Assembly: GCA_944324945.1 (NCBI GenBank)
Contig: CALUYE010000001.1
Location: 496,001 to 560,000, forward strand
Direction: 5' to 3'
DNA length: 64,000 bases
Source: Candidatus Gastranaerophilales bacterium
GTDB lineage: Bacteria > Cyanobacteriota > Vampirovibrionia > Gastranaerophilales > Gastranaerophilaceae
Under the pieces are notes generated by a model. That model was not told the DNA's origin and ran no database searches. It saw nothing but the letters and a program-made list of their open reading frames with translations. This document shows, in pieces, positions 1 through 8,552 of the stretch. The first letter of the stretch is position 1. Each line of letters opens with the position of its first letter. Both the position numbers and the translations under genes were made by a program.

Positions 1-725
1 CAGGGCTTGAAAAATTAAAAGAAAACGTTGATGCTTTGATTGTTATCCCTAACGATAAATTAATGGAAGTAGTTGAGCGCAGAACAACGTTTAAAGACGC
101 TTTCTCGGTTGTAGATGAAGTTCTTTTATGCGGTGTTCAAGGTATTTCAGATATTATTTTAGTCGGCGGTTTAATTAACGTTGACTTTGCCGATGTTAAA
201 ACAATTATGCAATCCTCGGGAAGCGCTTTAATGGGCATCGGTAAATCTTCAGGCGAAGGCAGAGCGCTTGAAGCCGCTAAACTTGCAATTGATTCAAAAC
301 TTCTTGAAACCTCAATCAACGGTGCAACAGGTATCATCATGAATGTTACAGGCGGCCCTGATATGACATTGTTTGAAGTAAACGAAGCAGCAAGCGTTAT
401 CCATGACGCTGTAGCGGATGATGCGGAAGTTATATTCGGTGCTGTTGTTGATGATAGAATTCAAGGAGAAATTCAAATTACAATTATTGCAACAGGTTTT
501 GAATTGAAAAACGGTGAGGTTTCGGCTCCTTCTGCAGATGCTAAATTAAGTGCCGCAGGATTATTCGGTACATTTAATTCATCGGGTCTTGCAGGTTCTT
601 CATCCTCATTCCCGTTTGGCATGCCTTCTTCAAGTGATGAAAGACCGCGCGAAAGTCAAACACCTTCGACATCAACAAGTTCTTTGGATATCCCCGAATT
701 TTTAAATCCAAAAAACAGATTATAA
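1..725 (+). CDS. ftsZ: Cell division GTPase FtsZ, C-terminal part (5' end outside window)
   Basis: The frame is open to the left edge, so this is the last ~240 residues of FtsZ, the tubulin-like GTPase that forms the division ring at midcell. The T7 loop that completes the GTPase site of the next subunit is visible as LINVDFADVK. It is followed by the C-terminal tubulin-like domain, a Ser/Gly/Pro-rich linker and the conserved tail LDIPEFLNPKNRL, which in the family binds membrane anchors such as FtsA or SepF. The gene ends in front of a strong hairpin. The minCDE genes that position the ring lie 41 kb downstream in the same window. Identity is certain; only the truncation limits the entry. 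Confidence 0.97.
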   Translation, partial: GLEKLKENVDALIVIPNDKLMEVVERRTTFKDAFSVVDEVLLCGVQGISDIILVGGLINVDFADVKTIMQSSGSALMGIGKSSGEGRALEAAKLAIDSKLLETSINGATGIIMNVTGGPDMTLFEVNEAASVIHDAVADDAEVIFGAVVDDRIQGEIQITIIATGFELKNGEVSAPSADAKLSAAGLFGTFNSSGLAGSSSSFPFGMPSSSDERPRESQTPSTSTSSLDIPEFLNPKNRL

Positions 726-745
726 TTTAAAAATAATAATTAAAC

Positions 746-776
746 AAAAATACACCTTATTTAAGGGTGTATTTTT
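746..776 (+). terminator. Rho-independent terminator after ftsZ
   Basis: A perfect 11-bp stem (746-756 paired with 766-776), a 9-nt loop, and a T-run within and after the right arm. It follows the ftsZ stop by about 20 nt. Confidence 0.85.
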
Positions 777-792
777 GTTATAATATAGTAAA
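776..792 (+). promoter_or_regulatory. Extended -10 promoter, leaderless layout
   Basis: TGTTATAAT at 776-784 is an extended -10 element. Only 8 nt separate it from the ATG at 793, and there is no Shine-Dalgarno sequence. A start site 7-9 nt past the -10 element would fall at or beside the ATG, giving a leaderless mRNA. Confidence 0.6.
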
Positions 793-1767
793 ATGAAGAA
801 AATACAGTTACTCGATTGCACCTTAAGGGATGGCGGTTATATTAATAATTGGGAATTCGGGTTTGATAACATTAAAGAAATAATTTTTAATTTATCAAGC
901 GCAAATTTTGATTTTTTGGAATGCGGATTTTTAAAACCAGATACTTATAATAAAAATAAAACAATTTTTAGTAATTTAAATCAGCTTCTAAAGCTTTTGC
1001 CAAATAAAAATTTTAAAACAAAATACGCTCTTATGATAAATTACGGCGAAGTTGATATAAATAATATTAATGAAAACGATTCAAATATTTTTTTAAGGGT
1101 TGCTTTTAAGAAATACCAACTAAAGGATGCTTTGGTTTTTGTTCAACAATTAAAAGAAAAAAATTATAATATTTTTATAAACCCCATGCACACGGATATT
1201 TATTCAAAAGATGAACTTCTGTTTCTTTTAGACAGTGTAAATGAAATTAAACCTTTTGCATTTTCCATTGTGGATACAATAGGCGCTATGGATAAAGAGT
1301 ATATTTTAAAACTTTATAATGTTATAAATTCAAATCTTTCAAATAATATATCTCTTTGTTTTCATTCTCATAACAATTTAGGGCTTTCATATTCAAATAC
1401 TCTTGAATTAATTAAACACAATAATTCAAGAAATTTAGTAATAGATTGTTCTTTAATGGGCATGGGAAGATGCGCGGGGAATTTGGCGGCTGAAAAGATA
1501 GTATCAATATTTAATTTATATGATAAAGAAATTATCAATAAAACAATTGATAAATATATAAAACCAATATATAATACGGTTTCGCGCAGATATAAAGAAG
1601 CCTATTTATTGAGCGCAAAACATAAACTTCATCCAAACTATGCGAAATATTTAATTGATAGAAATTTTTCAATTAATAAAATTGAAAAAACTTTTAATTT
1701 AATCCCTAAAGATAAAAAAGATGATTTTGATGTTAAAATAATTGAAAAAATAAGCTCTCTTAAATAA
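793..1767 (+). CDS. HMGL-like (DRE-TIM metallolyase) aldolase family protein
   Basis: 324 residues of the DRE-TIM barrel family (HMG-CoA lyase, isopropylmalate synthase, 4-hydroxy-2-oxovalerate aldolase). The N-terminal LLDCTLRDGGY carries the catalytic Arg and metal-binding Asp. HSHNN near residue 190 supplies the metal-binding histidines, and MGMGRCAGN near residue 225 is the usual late barrel motif. It is shorter than leucine-pathway synthases and lacks their regulatory domain, so it is best read as a stand-alone aldolase or lyase. Such proteins often occur in surface-polysaccharide or amino-acid loci, but no such neighbours are present and the substrate is unknown. It appears to be monocistronic and flanked by terminators. 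Confidence 0.8.
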   Translation: MKKIQLLDCTLRDGGYINNWEFGFDNIKEIIFNLSSANFDFLECGFLKPDTYNKNKTIFSNLNQLLKLLPNKNFKTKYALMINYGEVDINNINENDSNIFLRVAFKKYQLKDALVFVQQLKEKNYNIFINPMHTDIYSKDELLFLLDSVNEIKPFAFSIVDTIGAMDKEYILKLYNVINSNLSNNISLCFHSHNNLGLSYSNTLELIKHNNSRNLVIDCSLMGMGRCAGNLAAEKIVSIFNLYDKEIINKTIDKYIKPIYNTVSRRYKEAYLLSAKHKLHPNYAKYLIDRNFSINKIEKTFNLIPKDKKDDFDVKIIEKISSLK

Positions 1768-1783
1768 GAGAGCTTATTTATTT
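1748..1783. terminator. Bidirectional terminator between convergent genes
   Basis: A perfect 14-bp inverted repeat (1748-1761 with 1766-1779) around a 4-nt loop, A-rich on the left and T-rich on the right. The left arm contains the last codons of the aldolase gene, and the repeat reaches almost to the stop of the opposing GH77 gene. Confidence 0.85.
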
Positions 1784-3633
1784 TATGCGTTTAAATACAA
1801 CCTGTCAGCTTCTTTGGTTGTCATGGGGCCGTTTTGATGAAGCAAGTCCGCATAATATTTAAGCGAATCAATCATATAGCGCGGGCCGTTTTTGGCTTCA
1901 AGAGCCTTTGCAAGAGCATCGGGATAATTTAATCCTTTACCCCTTGAAAGATTTTCATGGTAATCTCTTTCATAATCCTTGCTTGCTCTATAGTCCCAAT
2001 TGTCTTCAGAAGTGTTTGGAGTATTTATTCTTCGCTCCGAGCCCAATATATCAGGCAGAGTCATAAATTGATTTTTGGTTGTAAATAGTTCCGCTGTTAT
2101 TGCTTTTGCCATGTTTTCTCTGTTGTGCAGGGAAGAAGGATTTAAGCGCAAATCGTCAGCTAAAAATTTAATTCTGTCTTTTCCATGTTCTGCCTGTTTT
2201 AATAAACTATCGTCGTCATGGGTACCGGCGCCTATTATATAGTCTCCGGGTTTCATATTTTGATATTTGCTTTCGCCTTTTGCTTCGTAATATTTTACTC
2301 TGCCCCAATCTTTTCCTGCATATCTTGTAATATGAATTAAAGTTGTTCCCGTATTTTTAACGGCATCAAGGGCATCATAAGAATTTCCTCCCAATAATTC
2401 AAGGTGTATTTTATTATGAGGAATATTGTTTTTATCTGCGGCTTTCAGGATAATATTTTTTAGAATATATTCACCGTTATTTTTTACTTTCGGCTGGTTT
2501 TTAAGTTTATTGCCGAGTTTGTTTCCTTCCCCGTCAAAAACATCACTTCCATCCTTGTTTTTTAAAGGCTCGCAAACAAGAGGAACTATATATTGCCAAG
2601 CCGCATCGATTCTTGCGCCGTCATAGCGCTTGAAAAATAAATCGAATTTATGAAATAAAAATTCTTCCGCTTCCCCGGGTATTTTATTAAAATCAATGGA
2701 AGGAGACCAGCAGGAATAGTTGTTATGACCTATATCGCAGCCAAACTCATAATTTTTTGAAAAAGCAGATTTGTGTGCCCAGAAATCTTTTTGTGAAAAG
2801 CCGATTTGAGAATCTCCGTAAATATCAATTCCTTTTTCGTTAAATTGTTTTTTGGCTTCTTTTTGTTCTTTATCCGCTATAAATTGTGCAAATTCTTCAA
2901 AATCAACGATATTATTTCCGTATTCATCTGAAACCTGTTTTAGTTCGTTAATTCTGTTTTCGTCTCCTTTAGGATTTTCATATATATCCTGATCGCGTTT
3001 CGGCCATTTTCTTATATCTCTTGTTTGATTTACAAAAGCGGCCGCTTCAAATACGGCATCTTTTTCAAGCCAGTAGCTGTTTTCGCGTTTAAAGTTTTCA
3101 AATTCCAATTTTAAGGGATGATTGGAATCATATTCCCTAAATCTTGAATAAGCAAGTTTTAAAACGGCTTCCTGGCCGTCAGGTGCAAAGATATTATTGT
3201 AATCAACCGATTCTTCCGCTGTTGTTCTGTTGAAATACGGCATATCAAAATCGTAATCGTTTAATAAATTACCGTAGTTGTCCTCTTTTAATTTTTTTAA
3301 ATCAATCAAATGTTTTCCTAAAGAAAAACTTGTACCTGAATATGGTGAGCGGGTATAGTTTGAAATTTCTCCTTCAGGGCCTGTTTGGATTGCATTAATT
3401 CCGCACATTGCCTTTAGTGTCATTGCAAGCTCCTGCGCGTCATTAGAAAAAGTTGTACCGATACCTGTATTTTTGTCAAACGTAGGTACGCTAAAGTCAA
3501 AAATCGTAGCGCTTGTAGTATTAAGCCCTAATTCTTGTCTTGCTTGATTTGTTAAATCAATATAGGACTGTTTTTCAACCGATGTTAACGCCCGCTTGAA
3601 ATTTAAGTTTGAATTCAATGCACTTATTTTCAT
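1783..3633 (-). CDS. Divergent GH77 4-alpha-glucanotransferase (amylomaltase-like)
   Basis: 616 residues. GH77 enzymes move alpha-1,4-glucan segments and act with branching enzyme on glycogen or maltodextrin. Family landmarks are visible but divergent: a GPEGE...SPY segment near residues 85-98, FIADKEQ near 251, the nucleophile motif YDGARIDAAW (Asp343), an acid/base motif LELLG around residue 410, and GTHDDDS around 470 in place of the usual THDND. The first ~20 residues (MKISALNSNLNFKRAL) are an extension without signal-peptide character, resembling the N-termini of the proteins at 28991 and 30126. A ggggtg ribosome site precedes the ATG. The GH57 branching enzyme at 20345-22078 is the likely pathway partner. 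Confidence 0.8.
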   Translation of the reverse strand: MKISALNSNLNFKRALTSVEKQSYIDLTNQARQELGLNTTSATIFDFSVPTFDKNTGIGTTFSNDAQELAMTLKAMCGINAIQTGPEGEISNYTRSPYSGTSFSLGKHLIDLKKLKEDNYGNLLNDYDFDMPYFNRTTAEESVDYNNIFAPDGQEAVLKLAYSRFREYDSNHPLKLEFENFKRENSYWLEKDAVFEAAAFVNQTRDIRKWPKRDQDIYENPKGDENRINELKQVSDEYGNNIVDFEEFAQFIADKEQKEAKKQFNEKGIDIYGDSQIGFSQKDFWAHKSAFSKNYEFGCDIGHNNYSCWSPSIDFNKIPGEAEEFLFHKFDLFFKRYDGARIDAAWQYIVPLVCEPLKNKDGSDVFDGEGNKLGNKLKNQPKVKNNGEYILKNIILKAADKNNIPHNKIHLELLGGNSYDALDAVKNTGTTLIHITRYAGKDWGRVKYYEAKGESKYQNMKPGDYIIGAGTHDDDSLLKQAEHGKDRIKFLADDLRLNPSSLHNRENMAKAITAELFTTKNQFMTLPDILGSERRINTPNTSEDNWDYRASKDYERDYHENLSRGKGLNYPDALAKALEAKNGPRYMIDSLKYYADLLHQNGPMTTKEADRLYLNA

Positions 3634-3757
3634 TTTTCACCCCTAATCTATACACAATCTGGCTATACAAAACTCGTAAAATATATTTTTTGACAAGTTC
3701 TATTGTAACACATCAACAAAAAAAATCTACTTAAATTAAATGAATTATAAACAAGAC

Positions 3758-3789
3758 TTGATTGTATTGGCGATATTTTATAATATAAT
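3758..3789 (+). promoter_or_regulatory. Probable clpP promoter
   Basis: Two overlapping TATAAT hexamers (3779-3784 and 3784-3789) follow TTGATT/TTGTAT-type -35 candidates at 3758-3767. The leader to the ATG at 3818 is about 28 nt and carries gaggt as ribosome site. Which -35/-10 pair is used cannot be decided by eye. Confidence 0.45.
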
Positions 3790-3817
3790 TAAGAAGTAGC
3801 CTGATAATGAGGTAAAT

Positions 3818-4432
3818 ATGAACGGTATTAACGAGTATAAAATAATTGATTATGTTCCGACTGTTATTGAAGCATCAAGCAGAGGAGAACGCTCTTTTGA
3901 TATATTTTCAAGATTATTAAGAGAAAGAATTATTTTTCTTGGTTCAGAGATAGATGATGATGTAGCTAATTCAATAGTAGCACAGCTTCTTTTATTGGAT
4001 AGCGAAAATCCCGAAAAAGATATCATGCTTTATATTAACTCCCCGGGCGGTGTTATAACGGCAGGCATGGCAATTTATGATACCATGAAATTAATAAAAG
4101 CTGATGTTTCAACAATTTGTCTCGGTGATGCCGCTTCAATGGGCGCATTTTTATTATCAGGCGGAACAAAAGGGAAGCGCCTTGCTCTTCCTAATTCAAG
4201 AATTATGATTCACCAACCCTTGGGTGGCGCTAAGGGCCAAGCAACGGATATTGAAATTGAAGCAAAAGAAATTTTAAGAATGAAATCCATGCTAAATTCT
4301 CTTTTAGCTGAACATACCGGTCAAAAACTTGAAACAATCAAAAAAGACACCGAAAGAGACAACTTCATGTCCGCACAAGAAGCTCTTGAATACGGATTAA
4401 TTGATAAGATTATAACAAAAGTTGAAAATTAA
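3818..4432 (+). CDS. clpP: ATP-dependent Clp protease proteolytic subunit
   Basis: 204 residues, the normal length for ClpP, the cytosolic serine peptidase that forms a barrel fed by ClpX/ClpA/ClpC unfoldases. The catalytic triad reads Ser107 in GDAASMGA, His132 in IMIHQP and Asp181 in TERDNFM. The oxyanion glycine segment NSPGG is at 75-79. Start supported by gaggtaaat just before the ATG. It appears to be a single-gene unit with its own promoter. No Clp ATPase gene is nearby. Confidence 0.96.
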   Translation: MNGINEYKIIDYVPTVIEASSRGERSFDIFSRLLRERIIFLGSEIDDDVANSIVAQLLLLDSENPEKDIMLYINSPGGVITAGMAIYDTMKLIKADVSTICLGDAASMGAFLLSGGTKGKRLALPNSRIMIHQPLGGAKGQATDIEIEAKEILRMKSMLNSLLAEHTGQKLETIKKDTERDNFMSAQEALEYGLIDKIITKVEN

Positions 4433-5707
4433 TTATTCTAATTCATAATCCGATAAATTTACGGTTTTAAGAGTGTGCCTTAGGGTATTATCCTCGCTTT
4501 TGAAGTGAATTTTTATGTAATTTTTTGTAATTGCGCTATAGCAGCCTGTTTTTGGAGATTTTTTTTCGATTAAAATTTCTTGAATTGTGTTTTTGTTTTT
4601 ATCAAGGAAGTCTTTATGGAGCTTATTTGATAAATCAATAATTTTTTTAACTCTTTGAGTTTTAATTTTTTCCTGAATTTGAGCCATGGAATAAGCGGGG
4701 GTGTTTTCTCTTTTTGAATACGGAAAACAATGAATTTGAGACATTTTTAATTTTTCTAAATTATTATATGTTTCTAAAAAATCATCCTCATTTTCATTTG
4801 GAAATCCTGCTATAATATCGCAGCCCAAATAAGGTAATTTAAAAGAGTTATGGAGCTTTGAAACAACTCTGAAAATATCGTTGGTATTATATTTTCTGTT
4901 CATATTTTTCAATGTCTTATCGCAGACTGATTGGAGGGATAGGTGAAAATGGGGACAGAATTTTGATGATTTTGATAAAAATTCAATAATTTCATCATCC
5001 AATTCATTAACATATAATGACCCCAGGCGGTATCTTTTAATTGGTGTTTTTTCAATTTCTTTTAATAAATCGATAAGTTTTTTATTAAATTCCTGTCCCC
5101 ACTGCCCTATATGAATTCCCGTTAAAACAATTTCTTTTATATCTTTTTTAACAATTAAATCAATCTGTTTAATTATATTTTCAATATTGTTTGAGCGCGA
5201 ATTACCTCTTGCGTAAGGAATAATGCAATAAGAACATCTGTTGTTGCATCCGTCTTGGATTTTAACGCTTACTCTTGTTGTTTTAGGGTCGGTTAAAAAT
5301 TTATTTAAAAAATCTTTTCTTTCCATGATATCCTCGACAAATATTTCGTTTTCATCATCAAAAAGATTTTTTATATATTTTTCTATTTCAAGCTTTTCGC
5401 TGTTTCCTAAGATTAAATCAATGTTTTTGTAATTAAAATTTTTGTGAATTTTATGCGTTTGAGCGCAGCAGCCCGTTAAAACCCGCTTAATTTCAGGATT
5501 TAATCTTTTAGCTTGGTTTAAAAGGTAATTTGTTTGAGAATCGCTGTGAGATGTAACAGAACATGAATTTAGAATATAAATATCGGCATCTTGAATTTTG
5601 GATACTTTAATAAAGCCTGATTTTATAAGCTCGTTTTCAATTATTGCGCCTTCAAGAAGGTTTTGTTTGCAGCCTAAGGATTTTAAATAAAAAGTTTTAG
5701 CCTTCAT
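4433..5707 (-). CDS. mtaB: tRNA (t6A37) methylthiotransferase, MtaB-type radical SAM enzyme
   Basis: Radical-SAM methylthiotransferase of the MiaB/MtaB group, which adds a methylthio group to t6A at position 37 of tRNAs reading ANN codons. The N-terminal domain begins KSLGCKQNLLEGAIIE, as in MtaB, with further cluster cysteines in SCSVTS and TGCCAQTH. The radical-SAM CxxxCxxC motif is CNNRCSYC. A C-terminal TRAM-like segment follows. I chose the ATG at 5707, 11 nt inside the end of rsfS. Longer starts (5716 or 5752) would add residues that precede the conserved KTFYLKSLGC start. Third gene of the ricT-rsfS-mtaB operon. Confidence 0.9.
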   Translation of the reverse strand: MKAKTFYLKSLGCKQNLLEGAIIENELIKSGFIKVSKIQDADIYILNSCSVTSHSDSQTNYLLNQAKRLNPEIKRVLTGCCAQTHKIHKNFNYKNIDLILGNSEKLEIEKYIKNLFDDENEIFVEDIMERKDFLNKFLTDPKTTRVSVKIQDGCNNRCSYCIIPYARGNSRSNNIENIIKQIDLIVKKDIKEIVLTGIHIGQWGQEFNKKLIDLLKEIEKTPIKRYRLGSLYVNELDDEIIEFLSKSSKFCPHFHLSLQSVCDKTLKNMNRKYNTNDIFRVVSKLHNSFKLPYLGCDIIAGFPNENEDDFLETYNNLEKLKMSQIHCFPYSKRENTPAYSMAQIQEKIKTQRVKKIIDLSNKLHKDFLDKNKNTIQEILIEKKSPKTGCYSAITKNYIKIHFKSEDNTLRHTLKTVNLSDYELE

Positions 5708-6095
5708 ATTTTGCATATTCTTTTGATTCTTCTTCCCAATCTTTTCTATCAAGAATCAGAGCATGAGACCAGAATTTTTCGATTTTATACATTTCTCTTT
5801 GTTCGCTTCGCATAATATGAACTACAACTTCACCGTAATCCAATAAATTCCATTTGTTTTGCTGTTCTTTTTCTTCTCCTATGGGGAGCCTTTTAAATAT
5901 GTCTTTAATTTTTTTTCTGACGGTTTCCGTTAATCCTCTTACATGGGGGGTTGAGGTACCTGTTGCGATAATAAAATAATCAGAAAGAGAACAGACATTT
6001 GAAACATTTAAAATTATGATATCTAAAGCTTTATTGTCGTCTAAAAATCTTGCAATCGCGGATGCAAATTTTTTACTTGTTATTTGATTTTCCAT
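5697..6095 (-). CDS. rsfS: Ribosomal silencing factor RsfS
   Basis: 132 residues of the RsfS/DUF143 family (Iojap). The protein binds L14 on the 50S subunit and blocks subunit joining when nutrients are short. The core DYFIIATGTSTPHVRGLTE and the later LLDYGEVVVHIM are characteristic. It lies 17 nt downstream of ricT and overlaps mtaB by 11 nt, so the three are probably cotranscribed. Confidence 0.95.
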   Translation of the reverse strand: MENQITSKKFASAIARFLDDNKALDIIILNVSNVCSLSDYFIIATGTSTPHVRGLTETVRKKIKDIFKRLPIGEEKEQQNKWNLLDYGEVVVHIMRSEQREMYKIEKFWSHALILDRKDWEEESKEYAKYEG

Positions 6096-6112
6096 TACTT
6101 ATTCCTTTAAGT

Positions 6113-7027
6113 TTATATGTTTCCTGTTGTGGAATTTTTATCGTCGTTTAGAGTTTTGATATCCACAACTTCTTCTTCCTGATAGTTCAAATTGTTGTCT
6201 ATATTAATTTCAATATCTACTTCGCCATCTATCATTTCGATTTCTTCTTTGTTGTATTCTTTGGTTTTGCCGTCTTCAAGTTTAACGTTTACGGTTTTCT
6301 TTAAGAAATTAACCATAAATACTTTACCCACGCCTTCAGGCGTCATAACACCAGAACCAACGGGAGGAAGGGTTTTAGCGGCATCAATATAGTTGTTGTA
6401 TTCGTAATTTAAACAACACAACAATCTTCCGCATGCGCCCGTTATTTTCCCCGGGGTCATAGGAATCCCTTGGTCTTTTGCAAGTTTTGTATTTACCTGT
6501 TCAAATTTTTTCAAAAATCTGCAGCAGCAATAATCCTGTCCGCAAATACCTTGTCCTTGAAGAATTGAGGTTTCGTCCCTTACGCCTATGTGTCTTAAAT
6601 CAATTCTTACTCTCGGGAATTCTTTTGTTAAATCTTTCAATAATTCTCTAAAATCAACTCTTTCGGGTGCCGTATAGTAAAATGTTATTTTTTTTCTGTC
6701 GAAGGTGTATCTTGCCTGTGCAAATTTCATAACAAGATTTCTTTTAAGCGCTAAATCACGGCATTTGTAAAAAGCTTCAACTTCAAGCTTTTTTTGCTCT
6801 TCGTATGTTTTCATATCTTCAGGCGTCATGATTCTTACAACAGACAAAGGCTCAGGCTGATGTTTTTCCCATATTTTTTGAATTTCATTGTTTACAAGAA
6901 AAACCTTAAATACTTCTTCTCCTTTATCCGTGCGCGCAAGAACGTATTGCCCGTGTTTAATGTTGGCATTTTGTGCCACTTTTAAGGGGTGAAAAATATT
7001 TTTTATTACACGAATTGCAAATTTCAT
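6113..7027 (-). CDS. ricT: PSP1-domain protein, RicT/YaaT family
   Basis: 304 residues with a PSP1 C-terminal domain. The cysteine-rich block CGQDYCCCRFLKKF followed by GACGRLLCCLNYEY is the family hallmark. In Bacillus RicT (YaaT) forms the Y-complex with RicA and RicF, carries Fe-S clusters and promotes RNA processing by RNase Y. The partner genes are not in this window, so the function here is by family only. The tail after residue ~265 is acidic and low complexity. A TATAAT lies 6 nt upstream of the ATG with no ribosome site, so the mRNA may be leaderless. Confidence 0.85.
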   Translation of the reverse strand: MKFAIRVIKNIFHPLKVAQNANIKHGQYVLARTDKGEEVFKVFLVNNEIQKIWEKHQPEPLSVVRIMTPEDMKTYEEQKKLEVEAFYKCRDLALKRNLVMKFAQARYTFDRKKITFYYTAPERVDFRELLKDLTKEFPRVRIDLRHIGVRDETSILQGQGICGQDYCCCRFLKKFEQVNTKLAKDQGIPMTPGKITGACGRLLCCLNYEYNNYIDAAKTLPPVGSGVMTPEGVGKVFMVNFLKKTVNVKLEDGKTKEYNKEEIEMIDGEVDIEINIDNNLNYQEEEVVDIKTLNDDKNSTTGNI

Positions 7028-7033
7028 AGTTTA

Positions 7034-7039
7034 ATTATA
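7034..7039 (-). promoter_or_regulatory. -10 element of ricT, leaderless layout
   Basis: Perfect TATAAT on the minus strand, separated from the ricT ATG (7027) by 6 nt (taaact). No Shine-Dalgarno sequence can fit. Confidence 0.55.
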
Positions 7040-7074
7040 TCCGAAATTAAAGAATTAGCAAACAAAAGCATCTT

Positions 7075-7860
7075 TTACTTTTTGTTTGTGCCGGGTTTAA
7101 AATTTACTTTAATGTTATTAATCTGCATTAAATATTTTTTTAAATCTCCTATGTTTTGATTTTCTTCAAGAAGATTTTTTTGAACTTCTTGTTTTAAAAG
7201 AGAATCCTTTGTTTTTTCAAATTCTGATTTATATCCTTGTTGATTTATTTTATAAATCAATTCATCAATACTTTTAGCGCTATAAGAAGTATACTGCGCT
7301 AAAATTTCTTCTTTTGTTTTTCCGACAGGCAATTTATAAAGCCATTTAAGAGTTTCAATATCGTTTTTTGAAATATTAACAATCCCGTATTCATGGGGAA
7401 CATACATAATATCTCCTTTTGTTTTAGAGTGCCCTAATCCTAAGGAGTGTCCGATTTCATGGAGAATTGTGTGGAAAACTTCGTTTTCATCCATGTATTG
7501 ATGATGAAGTATGCCGTCTGATAAACCTATTGATAATTCAGCCGAGTAATATCTTCCGAGCTTATCAAAATTAAAAGTACATGAACCCAGTGATTTTCTA
7601 TCCACTCTTTTCCAATCGATATTTATGTTTGATTCGTATAAATCCATGGTACGCTCAAAAGCTACAAGCCCGCCCGATAATTTCTCCCAGGTATTAAACC
7701 CGTCTATTATCATTTGAGTGTATCTGTATTCATCTTGTATTCCTTGCGATTTATACCAGTTAAATTTTCCGATAAAGACTTTTAAGGGCATGACATTATC
7801 TGCCCAGCGGGACAATTTTCCTTTATTAAAACAATAGTCTATGTAGGTAATAGTTTGCAT
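7075..7860 (-). CDS. Matrixin-like zinc metalloprotease
   Basis: The metzincin signature HEIGHSLGLGH gives three zinc-binding histidines and the catalytic Glu. It is followed by a Met-turn-like DIMYVP, as in matrixins (M10). The ~100 residues before it resemble the matrixin catalytic fold (FNTWEKLSGG). The C-terminal ~80 residues are Lys/Gln-rich and may be helical. No signal peptide or membrane segment is visible with either start. I use the ATG at 7860; the ORF could begin at 7878. Matrixins are usually secreted, so a cytoplasmic or unusually exported enzyme is implied. A TATTAT lies 8 nt upstream of the chosen ATG. Substrate unknown. Confidence 0.75.
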   Translation of the reverse strand: MQTITYIDYCFNKGKLSRWADNVMPLKVFIGKFNWYKSQGIQDEYRYTQMIIDGFNTWEKLSGGLVAFERTMDLYESNINIDWKRVDRKSLGSCTFNFDKLGRYYSAELSIGLSDGILHHQYMDENEVFHTILHEIGHSLGLGHSKTKGDIMYVPHEYGIVNISKNDIETLKWLYKLPVGKTKEEILAQYTSYSAKSIDELIYKINQQGYKSEFEKTKDSLLKQEVQKNLLEENQNIGDLKKYLMQINNIKVNFKPGTNKK

Positions 7861-7926
7861 ATAAATATATAATAGCATATAATAATATATAAAAAGTACT
7901 TATGACCTAAGGGAGAAAATAATATT

Positions 7927-8262
7927 ATGATGAATATGATGCAGGTGATGCAGCAAGCACAAAAAATGCAAAAAAAATTCAAAGAAACTCAAGGAGAGCT
8001 TGAAAAAGCGGAAGTTATTTCAACATCAGGAAACGGCGCAGTTACTGCAATTTTAACGGGTCAGGCAAAATTTAAATCAATAAAATTAAAACCCGAAGCA
8101 ATTAACCCGCAGGATCCTTCCTCTGTTGACAGCGATACCCTTGAAATGCTTGAAGATTTATTAAATCAAGCGCTTAGCGAAGCAACGCAAAAAGCAACAA
8201 GCGAAATGGAAGCAAAATTAAGAGCAATAACGGGCGGTATTTCAATACCGGGATTATTTTAA
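7927..8262 (+). CDS. ybaB: YbaB/EbfC nucleoid-associated protein
   Basis: 111 residues, typical for the YbaB/EbfC family of small dimeric DNA-binding proteins found near recR or dnaX in many bacteria. Visible features are the N-terminal helix rich in Met/Gln/Lys, the central segment VISTSGNGAVTAILTG matching the family beta-sheet, and the C-terminal GGISIPGLF. It has a good ribosome site (aaggga) and stands alone here; neither dnaX nor recR is adjacent. Confidence 0.92.
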   Translation: MMNMMQVMQQAQKMQKKFKETQGELEKAEVISTSGNGAVTAILTGQAKFKSIKLKPEAINPQDPSSVDSDTLEMLEDLLNQALSEATQKATSEMEAKLRAITGGISIPGLF

Positions 8263-8287
8263 TTTTGAAAAAATTTAAAAATATAAG

Positions 8288-8316
8288 CGCCGAAAACTAT
8301 TGTTTTTCGGCGTTTA
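8288..8316. terminator. Bidirectional terminator
   Basis: A 9-bp G/C-containing stem (8288-8296 with 8304-8312), a 7-nt loop and a T-rich 3' side. It sits between convergent ybaB and the small gene ending at 8314. Confidence 0.8.
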
Positions 8317-8517
8317 TTTAAAAGGATTTACTTCACTTTTCTTTACTTTATAAATTTGACCGCATTTAGAGCATGCTAAAATTTTGCCTGTTGAATCAAT
8401 CGGAACAAAAAGATGACTGCACTTTTCTTCTGTTTGTTCTTTAGGCTTTTTTGGTTTTTTAAATTTACCTTTTTTGATGTCGTCTTTAATTTTTAAAAAT
8501 AATTCTATAATATACAT
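8314..8517 (-). CDS. Small zinc-ribbon-like hypothetical protein
   Basis: 67 residues with no family I can name. An N-terminal hydrophobic helix (IIELFLKI) is followed by a very Lys-rich stretch. The second half contains CSH and CSKCG about 18 residues apart, a possible Cys/His zinc site. The basic middle and ribbon would suit nucleic-acid binding, but that is inference. It lies between a terminator and a divergent AT-rich promoter region. Confidence 0.55.
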   Translation of the reverse strand: MYIIELFLKIKDDIKKGKFKKPKKPKEQTEEKCSHLFVPIDSTGKILACSKCGQIYKVKKSEVNPFK

Positions 8518-8540
8518 TTTTATATATTTTAATTTTAAAC

Positions 8541-8552
8541 TATAATTTTATT
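8541..8552 (+). promoter_or_regulatory. -10 element, leaderless layout
   Basis: Perfect TATAAT at 8541-8546, 6 nt before the ATG at 8553. The intervening bases (tttatt) hold no ribosome site. Confidence 0.55.
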
